Source: JBBQWS01 sp038210415
GTDB taxonomy: Bacteria > Actinomycetota > Actinomycetes > Prado026
Assembly (NCBI GenBank): GCA_038210415.1
Contig: JBBQWS010000075.1
Coordinates: 1 to 13,512 of the forward strand
DNA: 13,512 bases
Reading direction: 5' to 3'
This document shows positions 1 to 6,448 of this stretch, piece after piece. Position numbers and translations under genes: made by a program. Every line of letters starts with the position of its first letter. The first letter of the stretch is position 1. Under the pieces are notes generated by a model. That model was not told the DNA's origin and ran no database searches. It was given only the letters and a program-made list of their open reading frames with translations.

Positions 1-228
1 CTGCACCCGGACGAGCCGGAGGTCGCCGAGCTCGCCGGTCTCGCGGATGCCGTAGCGGTGACCGGTGACCGCTGCCGCACCACCGCGGCCGACCCGGCGC
101 GACCGTGTGACCGCCCGGACTGGATCCTCGTCACTCCCGACGTGCGGGTCACCGCCCTGCAGATCGGAACGGTGCCGGCCTCGGACCACCTCCCGCTGGT
201 CGCCGACCTACAGTGGAAGAGTGGTTGA
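1..228 (+). CDS. Endonuclease/exonuclease/phosphatase-fold protein, C-terminal fragment
   Basis: Reading frame 1 is open from the window edge to a TGA at 226-228, giving the last 75 residues of a protein that starts upstream. The motif DWILVTPD (residues 40-47) followed by ASDHLPLVADL (60-70) is the C-terminal signature of the EEP (DNase I-like/exonuclease III) superfamily. There the Asp and His of the SDH triplet complete the metal-dependent phosphodiesterase site. The substrate cannot be told, because this family covers DNA nucleases, lipid phosphatases and others, and the N-terminal catalytic part is outside the window. The stop overlaps the proposed GTG start of the next gene by 8 bases, so the two are probably co-transcribed. 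The superfamily call is fairly secure; the specific function is unknown. Confidence 0.75.
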   Translation: MHPDEPEVAELAGLADAVAVTGDRCRTTAADPARPCDRPDWILVTPDVRVTALQIGTVPASDHLPLVADLQWKSG

Positions 229-1183
229 CACGAGTGGACGTCCCGCTCGCGCCGCTGCTCGGCTTACGGCCGGGGCAGGCGTGGCGCTCGCCGCGCTGCT
301 GCTGGCGGCGTGCGCCGGCACCAGCGCCCCGTCGACCGCTCGGGACGCCTCGCTCTCAAGTTCGGTGTGGCCGTCGCCGACCTCCACGGCGACCACACCG
401 ACCCCGACGGCGGTCAGCCCCAGGCCCAGCCCCGTTCCCCGGCCCAGCCCGACCGCCACGAAGCCGTCTCCACGGCCGACGTCGACGGTCCCCGTCGGTG
501 GTGCCTACGTCAGGCAGATCGCCGTCCCGCGCGGTTGCCTCGTCGTCAGCCCTGCCATCGTCGGCATCAAGGTCTACCTCGTCCAACGGGCTCTGCACCT
601 GGTCGGGCACCGCGAGCGCTACGACTCCGCCACGGTGGCGGCGGTGCGGACCTTCCAGTCCGCGCATGGGCTGCCGGTGACGGGGGTCGTCGACGCGACG
701 ACCTGGGTGGCGCTCGGCACGGGCTACTCGTTCTGCGTGGACCGCTACACCTCCCAGCCGGTGGTCTCGGCCGGCGCATCCGCCGCCACCCGGATCGAGG
801 CGATGATCCGGTACGCCACCAGCCGCGTGGGCGTCCCGTACATCTGGGGCGGGGCCGGCCCGATGGGGTTCGACTGCTCAGGGCTGGACCTGCAGGCGAT
901 GTACGCCGGTGGTCGGATGGTGCCGGGGCTGAACACCGACCTGCACGTGGGTGCCGACTTCCGGACGACCCACTACCTCTACGCCTCAGGGATGCTGCAC
1001 GTCCCGTTCTCGCAGCGCCGTCGTGGTGACCTCATCTTCTACGGCTCGCCGATCACGCACATGGCCATCTACCTCGGCGACGGACAGATCGTCGAAGCCG
1101 TCCGCCCAGCCATCCGGATCGGCTCGACCTTCGGCGACAGGCTTCCGGCGCAGCCGTACGTCGTGCGCCCCTTCCCGTCCTGA
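221..1183 (+). CDS. Secreted lipoprotein with PG-binding and NlpC/P60 peptidase domains
   Basis: A 320-residue predicted cell-wall hydrolase that would cut peptide stems of peptidoglycan outside the membrane. An Arg-containing N-terminus and a hydrophobic stretch end in the lipobox LLAAC, with the lipidated Cys at residue 31. A Ser/Thr/Pro-rich linker follows (about 35-95). A PG_binding_1 repeat comes next (about 118-164, with AVRTFQSAHGLPVTGVVD), then an NlpC/P60 domain (about 191-320). The catalytic Cys219 sits in FDCSGL and His280 in ITHMAIYLG. Glu292 lies 12 residues after the His, the same spacing as the Glu of the RipA triad. The start is GTG at 221, chosen because it gives a complete signal peptide; its Shine-Dalgarno is poor (GGAAGA abuts the start). 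The open frame extends further upstream but there overlaps the EEP gene. The gene ends 7 bases from the convergent dehydratase gene. Confidence 0.88.
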   Translation: MVDTSGRPARAAARLTAGAGVALAALLLAACAGTSAPSTARDASLSSSVWPSPTSTATTPTPTAVSPRPSPVPRPSPTATKPSPRPTSTVPVGGAYVRQIAVPRGCLVVSPAIVGIKVYLVQRALHLVGHRERYDSATVAAVRTFQSAHGLPVTGVVDATTWVALGTGYSFCVDRYTSQPVVSAGASAATRIEAMIRYATSRVGVPYIWGGAGPMGFDCSGLDLQAMYAGGRMVPGLNTDLHVGADFRTTHYLYASGMLHVPFSQRRRGDLIFYGSPITHMAIYLGDGQIVEAVRPAIRIGSTFGDRLPAQPYVVRPFPS

Positions 1184-1194
1184 GCCGGGCTCAG
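1180..1194. terminator. Hairpin shared by two convergent genes
   Basis: CTGAGC-CGG-GCTCAG forms a perfect 6-bp stem with a 3-base loop. It spans both stop codons: TGA 1181-1183 of the lipoprotein gene and the complement of TGA at 1191-1193 of the dehydratase gene. There is no U-tract on either side. The position between convergent genes suggests a bidirectional stem-type terminator of the kind often proposed in high-GC actinobacteria. The termination role is inferred. Confidence 0.5.
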
Positions 1195-2906
1195 TGCGAC
1201 TCCCGGCCGACTGCGCTGCCACTGCCACCGACCAGGAAGTCGAGGTCGGCTCCGGTGTCGGCCTGCTGCACGTGCTCGACGTACAACCGCTCCCAGCCGC
1301 GCGGCGGTGCAGCGAAGGAGGCGGCCGCCTGCGGCGAGGGCTGGCGAGCCGACCACTCGGCCGCGGGCACGTCGGCGTCCAGCGTCCGGGCCGGGACGTC
1401 GAGGACGACCATGTCGCCGTCGCGCAGCAGGCCGAGTGGCCCACCGGCCGCGCACTCCGGCGCCACGTGCAGCACGACGGTGCCGTAGGCCGTACCGCTC
1501 ATCCGACCGTCGCAGATCCGCACCATGTCGCGGACGCCTCGCTCGAGGAGCTTGCGCGGCAAGGGGAGGTTGGCGACCTCCGGCATGCCGGGGTAGCCGC
1601 GAGGCCCGCAGCCGCGCAGCACCAGGACGCTGTTCTCGTCGACGTCGAGCTCGGGGTCGTCGATCCGGCTGCGCAGGTCCTCAACGCTGTCGAACACGAC
1701 GGCGGGGCCCCGGTGCCGGAGCAGGTGCGCTGACGCGGCGGCGGTCTTGATCACCGCGCCGTCCGGGCAGAGGTTGCCATGCAGCACGGCGATACCGGCG
1801 TCCGGGAGCAGCGGGTCGGCACGGGGACGAATCACGTCGTGGTCCCAGATCTCGGCCCCTCCCAGATGGTCGACCAGCGGCCGGCCGGTTATGGTGAGCG
1901 CGGCCGGGTCGAGCAGATCGCGCACCTCACCGAGCAGGGCGAGCAGGCCGCCGGCACGGTAGAAGTCGTCCATCAGGTGCCGCCCGGCCGGCTGCAGGTC
2001 GACCAGCAGCGGGACACCGGCCCCGAGTGCGTCGAAGTCGTCGAGGGAGAGCGAGATCCCGAGCCGGCCGGCGATCGCCAGCAGGTGCACGACCGCGTTG
2101 GTCGACCCGCCGATGGCGGCGAGGGTGACGATGGCGTTCCGGAACGAGCCCAGGCCGAGAACGGTGCTGGGTCGGCGGTCCGCCGCCACCATCTCGATGA
2201 TCTGGCGCCCGGCGTCGTGGGCAGCCTCGAGCAGACGACTGTCGGGGGCGGGTGTCCCGGCCGTCCCGGGGACGGTCATGCCGAGTGCCTCTGCGATGCA
2301 GGCCATGGTCGACGCCGTGCCCATCGTGTTGCAGTGGCCGCGGCTGCGGATCATCCCCGACTCCGACCGGACGAAGTCGGCCTCGGCGAGCTCACCGCCG
2401 CGGACGTCCTCGCTGAGCCGCCACACGTCGGTGCCGCAGCCGAGCGGAGCCCCGCGGAAGTGGCCGGTCAGCATCGGCCCACCGGGGACCACCAGCGCCG
2501 GCAGGTCGACCGATGCGGCGGCCATGAGCAGGGCGGGGATCGTCTTGTCGCAGCCGCCGAGCAGCACCACCCCGTCGATCGGATTGGCCCGCAGCATCTC
2601 CTCGATCGACATGGCGGCGAGGTTGCGCCAGAGCATCGCAGTCGGGCGCACCTGGGTCTCGCCGAGCGACATCACCGGCAGGTTCAGCGGGACGCCACCG
2701 GCTTCCCAGATCCCCTGCTTGACGCTGCTGGCGACCTCGTCGAGGTGGCTGTTGCAGGGAGTCAGGTCCGATGCCGTGTTGGCGATGGCGATGTGCGGCC
2801 GGCCGTCGAAGGCGTGGCTCGGCAGACCTCGACGCATCCACGCCCGATGGATGTACGCGTCCCGGTCGGTGCCGGCGTACCACTTTCCGCTGCGGAGCTC
2901 GGCCAC
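1191..2906 (-). CDS. IlvD/Edd-family sugar-acid dehydratase
   Basis: A 571-residue [2Fe-2S] dehydratase predicted to convert an aldonate to its 2-keto-3-deoxy acid. Cluster ligands are visible as Cys51 (LTPCNSH), Cys119 (GGCDK) and Cys192 (GHCNTMGTAS). Lys121 follows the second Cys and corresponds to the conserved Lys that is carbamylated in structurally studied members. Ser470 (ICDGRMSGTAYG) matches the catalytic Ser. The N-terminus (RSGKWYAGTDRDAYIHRAW) and the length are typical of the arabonate/xylonate-type branch rather than biosynthetic dihydroxy-acid dehydratase. The start is GTG at 2906, with GGAAGGAAG just upstream. The gene diverges from an IclR-led operon encoding FAH, MDR and SDR enzymes, which supports a catabolic role. 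The exact substrate (pentonate, or 6-deoxy or hexonate) cannot be resolved from sequence. Confidence 0.9.
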   Translation of the reverse strand: MAELRSGKWYAGTDRDAYIHRAWMRRGLPSHAFDGRPHIAIANTASDLTPCNSHLDEVASSVKQGIWEAGGVPLNLPVMSLGETQVRPTAMLWRNLAAMSIEEMLRANPIDGVVLLGGCDKTIPALLMAAASVDLPALVVPGGPMLTGHFRGAPLGCGTDVWRLSEDVRGGELAEADFVRSESGMIRSRGHCNTMGTASTMACIAEALGMTVPGTAGTPAPDSRLLEAAHDAGRQIIEMVAADRRPSTVLGLGSFRNAIVTLAAIGGSTNAVVHLLAIAGRLGISLSLDDFDALGAGVPLLVDLQPAGRHLMDDFYRAGGLLALLGEVRDLLDPAALTITGRPLVDHLGGAEIWDHDVIRPRADPLLPDAGIAVLHGNLCPDGAVIKTAAASAHLLRHRGPAVVFDSVEDLRSRIDDPELDVDENSVLVLRGCGPRGYPGMPEVANLPLPRKLLERGVRDMVRICDGRMSGTAYGTVVLHVAPECAAGGPLGLLRDGDMVVLDVPARTLDADVPAAEWSARQPSPQAAASFAAPPRGWERLYVEHVQQADTGADLDFLVGGSGSAVGRESH

Positions 2907-2929
2907 GGCTTCCTTCCGTCCGGGCGACC

Positions 2930-2958
2930 TTCCGAATACTCGAACGTCGCTCTAGTAT
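2930..2958 (+). promoter_or_regulatory. Promoter of iclR operon, probably leaderless
   Basis: TTCCGA (2930-2935, weak -35) and TAGTAT (2953-2958, -10) have a 17-base spacer. Transcription would then start about 2965-2966, at or next to the GTG start codon of the IclR gene. This agrees with the lack of a good ribosome binding site there. A leaderless transcript is inferred. Confidence 0.45.
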
Positions 2959-2964
2959 CTGGAA
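2936..2964 (-). promoter_or_regulatory. Divergent promoter of the dehydratase gene
   Basis: On the minus strand TTCCAG (2964-2959) and GAGTAT (2941-2936) are separated by 17 bases. The predicted start near 2929 leaves a leader of about 22 bases holding GGAAGGAAG before the GTG at 2906. The arrangement mirrors the opposite promoter, so each half of the inverted repeat serves as the -35 of one promoter and the -10 of the other. Confidence 0.4.
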
Positions 2965-2965
2965 C

Positions 2966-3760
2966 GTGCTAAAGCCTAGTGACCTCCACGGCACCCGGGA
3001 AGGGCAACTCGTCGGCAGCGACCGCGTCCTGAAAGTCCTCAAGGAGCTGGCCGACCACGCCGACGGCGTGTCGCTCGACGAGCTGTCGCGTCGGGTGGGC
3101 GCCGCGAAGCCCACGGTGCACCGGGCGCTCACCTCGTTGCGGCGCGCGGGCTTCGCCCGACAGGACGGTCACGGTCACTACGTCCTCGGTGACGAGTTCG
3201 TCCGCCTGGCGTTCGTCCACCACGGGCTGCGACCGGAGCACGTGACGATGCAGCCGAGACTTCGGGCGTTGGCCGCCCGGTTCGGCGAGACCACGCACTA
3301 CGCCGTGCTCGCCGACCGGGACGTCGTCTACCGGGCGAAGTGCGACCCCCCGTCCGGGGCCGTCCGGCTGACCTCGACGGTCGGTGGCCGGAACCCGGCG
3401 CACAGCACCGCGGTCGGCAAGCTCCTCCTGGCTCAGCTGCTGCCCGATCTGTGGTCGGTGCAGGCGTGGGTCGCCGCGGGCCCACCCGAGCGGCGTACCC
3501 CACGCACCCTCGTCGGGGCGCGGTCGCTGCACCGGGCGCTGTCCGACGCGCGACGGCTCGGCTACGCCGTCGACGACCAGGAGAACGAGCGGGGCGTCAA
3601 CTGCCTGGCGCTGCCGGTGTGGAACCCGGGCCGCACCGAGGTCGTGGGGGCCGCGAGCGTGAGCGCTCTGGCGTACCGCACCCCTGTCCCGGTCCTGGTG
3701 CGGGCCGTCGACGAGATGCGCGACCTGTTGGACCAACCGGCGAGCGAGGAGCTGCAGTGA
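2966..3760 (+). CDS. IclR-family transcriptional regulator
   Basis: A 264-residue DNA-binding regulator, the usual length for the family. An N-terminal winged helix-turn-helix (about residues 15-75) contains LDELSRRVGAAKPTVHRAL at 37-55. The effector-binding domain follows, with HYAVLADRDVVYRAKC, the NPAHSTAVGKLLLA segment (position typical of IclR) and YAVDDQENERGVNCLALPV. GTG at 2966 was chosen because it gives the normal N-terminus and clears the divergent dehydratase gene. The frame stays open upstream but runs into that gene. The 3' end overlaps the FAH gene by four bases (GTGA), so the regulator appears to be the first gene of the operon it probably controls. The likely ligand is the sugar acid or a pathway intermediate, which is inference. 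Confidence 0.92.
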   Translation: MLKPSDLHGTREGQLVGSDRVLKVLKELADHADGVSLDELSRRVGAAKPTVHRALTSLRRAGFARQDGHGHYVLGDEFVRLAFVHHGLRPEHVTMQPRLRALAARFGETTHYAVLADRDVVYRAKCDPPSGAVRLTSTVGGRNPAHSTAVGKLLLAQLLPDLWSVQAWVAAGPPERRTPRTLVGARSLHRALSDARRLGYAVDDQENERGVNCLALPVWNPGRTEVVGAASVSALAYRTPVPVLVRAVDEMRDLLDQPASEELQ

Positions 3761-4623
3761 AGCTGATGAGGGTGGGGGCGTACGGGTCGGAGCGGCCCGC
3801 GGTCGCGGTCGAGGACGGGTACGTCGACGTGTCGGACCTGGTGCCCGACGTCGACGGCGCGTTCCTGTCCGGAGAGAGCGGCGTCGCCCTCTCCGAGCTG
3901 GCCGACGTCGTCGGCGCGCGGGTGGCCGCCGGCTCCGTCCTGCCGTTCGACGGGGTGCGGGTCGGTGCGCCGATCGCCCGACCGCAGCAGATCCTGTGCA
4001 TCGGGCTCAACTACGCCGACCATGCTGCCGAGACCGGCGCCACTCCGCCGACCGAGCCGATCGTCTTCAACAAGGCCCCCAACACGATGGTGGGGCCGTA
4101 CGACGACCTGGTCATCCCGCGCCGCTCGGAGAAGACCGACTGGGAGGTCGAGCTCGGCATCGTCGTGGGGCGGCGTTGCCAGTACCTCGCAGACGAGGAC
4201 GAGGCGCGCGCCGCCATCGCGGGCTACGTCCTGGTCAACGACGTGAGCGAGCGCGAGTTCCAGCTGGAGCGGGGCGGCCAGTGGGTGAAGGGGAAGTCAG
4301 CCGAGTCGTTCAACCCGTGCGGACCGTTCCTGCTGACCACCGACGAGGTCGCCGACGTCCGTTCGCTCGACCTGTGGCTGGACGTGAACGGTGCTGCGCG
4401 CCAGCGTGGCTCGACGTCGACGATGCTGTTCGGACCCGAGCACCTCGTCCACTACCTGAGCCAGTTCATGGTGCTGGAGGCGGGCGACCTGATCAACACG
4501 GGCACGCCGCCCGGGGTGGGCATGGGGATGAAGCCGCCGGTGTACCTCGAGCCGGGTGACGTCGTCGAGCTCGGCATCACCGGGCTGGGCGTCCAGCGAC
4601 AGTCGGTCGTCGCCGCGCGATGA
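3757..4623 (+). CDS. FAH-family hydrolase, likely 2,4-diketo-3-deoxy-aldonate hydrolase
   Basis: A 288-residue fumarylacetoacetate hydrolase-fold enzyme of typical length. Members cleave a C-C bond in acylpyruvate-type substrates using a divalent metal. The metal ligands are visible as Glu130 and Glu132 in DWEVELG and Asp162 in VNDVSER. Other family blocks are GLNYADHAAE (83-92), NKAPNTMVGPYDDL (105-118), KGKSAESFNPCGP (178-190) and NTGTPPGVG (247-255). The start is GTG at 3757, 5 bases after AGGAG; an in-frame ATG at 3766 is possible but worse placed. The partner dehydratase and SDR point to hydrolysis of a 2,4-diketo-3-deoxy sugar acid to pyruvate plus a 2-hydroxy acid (glycolate from a pentonate, lactate from a 6-deoxyhexonate). 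The family call is secure; the substrate is inferred from neighbours. Confidence 0.9.
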   Translation: MKLMRVGAYGSERPAVAVEDGYVDVSDLVPDVDGAFLSGESGVALSELADVVGARVAAGSVLPFDGVRVGAPIARPQQILCIGLNYADHAAETGATPPTEPIVFNKAPNTMVGPYDDLVIPRRSEKTDWEVELGIVVGRRCQYLADEDEARAAIAGYVLVNDVSEREFQLERGGQWVKGKSAESFNPCGPFLLTTDEVADVRSLDLWLDVNGAARQRGSTSTMLFGPEHLVHYLSQFMVLEAGDLINTGTPPGVGMGMKPPVYLEPGDVVELGITGLGVQRQSVVAAR

Positions 4624-5657
4624 GGGCGTTCGTGGTCCTGGGGCCCGGCAACGCCGAGGTTCAGGACGTCGCGGACCCGGTGGCCGACGCCGGTGAGGTT
4701 GTCGTCGACGTCGAGCGCGTCGGAGTCTGCGGCACCGATGTCGAGTTCTACACCGGTGACATGGCGTACCTCCACGACGGGCAGGCGGCATACCCGATGC
4801 GGCTGGGACACGAGTGGTCCGGAACAGTCTCCGAGGTGGGGGCCGGGGTCGACCCGGGCTGGGTCGGACGTCGGGTCACGGCCGACACCATGCTGGGCTG
4901 CGGCACCTGCCGGCTGTGTCGGTCCGGACGCCAGCACGTGTGCCGGGACCGGCAGGAGATCGGCATCAGGGGCGGTCGACCGGGTGCCTTGGCCGAGCGT
5001 CTGCCCGTCCCGGTGACGGCCCTGCATGCCCTGCCGGACAACGTCTCCGCCGCCGCCGGAGCTCTGGTCGAGCCGGGCGGCAATGCGCTGCGCGCTGCGC
5101 TCGCCGCCGTCGAGGGACCGACCGGCAGCGTCCTGGTCTGCGGTCCTGGCACCATCGGGTTGCTCACCGCACTGTTCCTGCGGTCGATGGATGTCGACGT
5201 CCACCTGGCCGGAGTGACCGCCGAGTCACTCGTCTTCGCACGCGGGCTGGGCCTGGAGAACGGCTGGCTTCTGGACGACCTGCCCGACCGGCCCTTCGAC
5301 GCGGTCGTCGACTGCACCGGGGCCGAGGACGTCCCCCGGCAGGCGGTCGAGATCGTCGAGCCGGGTGGCCGCGTCGTCCTCATCGGGCTCTCGGCGCGAC
5401 CCAGCATTCTCGACAGCCGCTCCCTGGCGTTCAAGGACGTGACGGCGGTGGGCATCCTGTCGGCGTCGCCAGGCATCGCCCGCGCGATCGCCGCGTACGC
5501 GGAGGGGCTCGTCGACCCGGTGCCGCTGGTGGCCGGCACCGTGGGGTTGGCGGACGCCCGCGCAGCGCTCGAGGGCCGGCCGGTCGGCCTGGACTCGGCC
5601 GCGCCCAAGGTGCACATCGACCCACGCCGAGCTGGAGGAGGGACGTCCGATGGGTGA
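4620..5657 (+). CDS. Zinc-dependent MDR alcohol/polyol dehydrogenase
   Basis: A 345-residue medium-chain dehydrogenase of the sorbitol/threonine dehydrogenase type. Catalytic zinc ligands are expected at Cys37 (VCGTD), His64-Glu65 (GHEWSG) and Glu151 (LVEPGGNALRA). A structural zinc knuckle is formed by Cys94, Cys97, Cys100 and Cys108. The nucleotide-binding GPGTIG lies at 175-180. The start is ATG at 4620, overlapping the FAH stop as ATGA, so translation is probably coupled. In this operon it most likely oxidises the free sugar or an alcohol intermediate with a nicotinamide cofactor. Whether it makes the lactone at C1 or acts on another carbon cannot be decided. Some distal segments are short for the family but no key residue is missing. 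Confidence 0.88.
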   Translation: MRAFVVLGPGNAEVQDVADPVADAGEVVVDVERVGVCGTDVEFYTGDMAYLHDGQAAYPMRLGHEWSGTVSEVGAGVDPGWVGRRVTADTMLGCGTCRLCRSGRQHVCRDRQEIGIRGGRPGALAERLPVPVTALHALPDNVSAAAGALVEPGGNALRAALAAVEGPTGSVLVCGPGTIGLLTALFLRSMDVDVHLAGVTAESLVFARGLGLENGWLLDDLPDRPFDAVVDCTGAEDVPRQAVEIVEPGGRVVLIGLSARPSILDSRSLAFKDVTAVGILSASPGIARAIAAYAEGLVDPVPLVAGTVGLADARAALEGRPVGLDSAAPKVHIDPRRAGGGTSDG

Positions 5658-6396
5658 TCTTGACGGACTCAAGGCACTGGTGACCGGAGGCGCGAGCGGC
5701 ATCGGCGCCGCCACTGTCGAGCTGCTCGCCGCCCGGGGAGCGACGGTCGCGTCCCTCGACCTCGTCGAGTCGAACGCGGCGGGGGCGTCGGTGTCGCTCG
5801 TGTGTGACGTGTCCGACACCGCCAGCGTCGGCTGGGCGGTCGACGAGACGGCCGCGCGCCTGGGCGGGCTCGACATCGTGATCAACAACGCCGGGATCGG
5901 CGCGCAGGGCGACGTGGCGGCGAACGACGACGACGAGTGGCGCCGGGTGCTCGACATCAACGTGCGGGGAGCCGCGCGGGTGACCGCTGCGGCGTTGCCC
6001 TACCTCCGAGCGTCGACACATGCCGCCGTGGTCAACATCTGCTCCGTGCTGGCTGTGGTCGGTGTCCCCGGCCGCGCGCTCTACTCCGCGAGCAAGGGGG
6101 CCCTGCTGGCGCTCACGTTGGCGATGGCGGCCGACCACGTGCGTGAGGGCATCCGGGTCAATGCCGTCACCCCGGGGACGACTGAGACCCCTTGGGTGGA
6201 GCGGTTGATCGCAGCGGCTCCGGACGCCGACGAGGCCGGTCGGGCGCTGCGGGCGAGGCAGCCGATGGGTCGGCTGGTGTCGGCCGCGGAGGTCGCGAAC
6301 GCCATCGTCTACCTCGCCAGTCCGATGGCCGGGTCGACGACCGGGACATCGCTGGCCGTCGACGGCGGGATGGGCCCATTGCGGCTGCCGGGCTGA
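5650..6396 (+). CDS. Short-chain dehydrogenase, likely 2-keto-3-deoxy-aldonate 4-dehydrogenase
   Basis: A 248-residue classical SDR. The cofactor motif TGGASGIG is at 12-19, Asp37 at the end of strand 2 favours NAD over NADP, and NNAG is at 79-82. The catalytic set is Asn104, Ser132, Tyr145 and Lys149 (YSASK). The C-terminal GTSLAVDGG is typical of the family. The start is ATG at 5650 with a strong GGAGGAGGG (5634-5642) 7 bases upstream; the gene overlaps the MDR gene by 8 bases. With an aldonate dehydratase and an FAH hydrolase in the same locus, the natural role is oxidation at C4 of the 2-keto-3-deoxy acid, giving the diketo substrate of the hydrolase. A sugar 1-dehydrogenase role is the main alternative, because the two dehydrogenases could divide the two oxidations either way. 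Confidence 0.9.
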   Translation: MGDLDGLKALVTGGASGIGAATVELLAARGATVASLDLVESNAAGASVSLVCDVSDTASVGWAVDETAARLGGLDIVINNAGIGAQGDVAANDDDEWRRVLDINVRGAARVTAAALPYLRASTHAAVVNICSVLAVVGVPGRALYSASKGALLALTLAMAADHVREGIRVNAVTPGTTETPWVERLIAAAPDADEAGRALRARQPMGRLVSAAEVANAIVYLASPMAGSTTGTSLAVDGGMGPLRLPG

Positions 6397-6405
6397 ACGG
6401 TCGGT

Positions 6406-6441
6406 CGCGAGATCGCGTCACCGCTCGGTGGCGCCTACGAT
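6406..6441 (+). promoter_or_regulatory. Tandem palindromes and -10 box before the PKS operon
   Basis: The 52-base gap after the SDR gene holds two adjacent short palindromes, CGCGAGATCGCG (6406-6417) and CACCGCTCGGTG (6419-6430), followed by TACGAT (6436-6441), a good -10 box. Transcription would start near 6448, next to the ATG at 6449, and no Shine-Dalgarno is visible, so a leaderless message is likely. The palindromes could be a repressor site or weak stem terminators of the sugar operon. Their role is not determined. Confidence 0.4.
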
Positions 6442-6448
6442 CCTGTAG

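Larger units (their letters stand above)
2930..2964. promoter_or_regulatory. Inverted repeat, likely IclR operator
   Basis: TTCCGAATACT (2930-2940) and AGTATCTGGAA (2954-2964) are inverted copies matching at 9 of 11 positions, separated by 13 bases. It lies in the only spacer between the divergent dehydratase and IclR genes. A looser direct repeat, CTCGAACGT (2939-2947) and CTGGAACGT (2959-2967), is offset by 20 bp, about two helical turns. Autoregulation and control of the divergent gene from such a site is common for IclR proteins. Binding here is inferred. Confidence 0.55.

Noticed and set aside
65..220. N-terminal extension of the lipoprotein frame
   Set aside because: It overlaps the end of the EEP gene in another frame and would bury the signal peptide and lipobox inside the protein.
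1191..2906. Biosynthetic dihydroxy-acid dehydratase (IlvD of isoleucine/valine synthesis)
   Set aside because: The N-terminal pattern and neighbours (IclR, FAH, MDR, SDR) match the sugar-acid branch of the family, and no branched-chain amino acid genes are nearby.
3340..3756. Longer FAH protein starting inside the IclR gene
   Set aside because: The extension is an out-of-frame reading of the IclR gene; GTG 3757 has a well-placed ribosome binding site and gives the normal family length.
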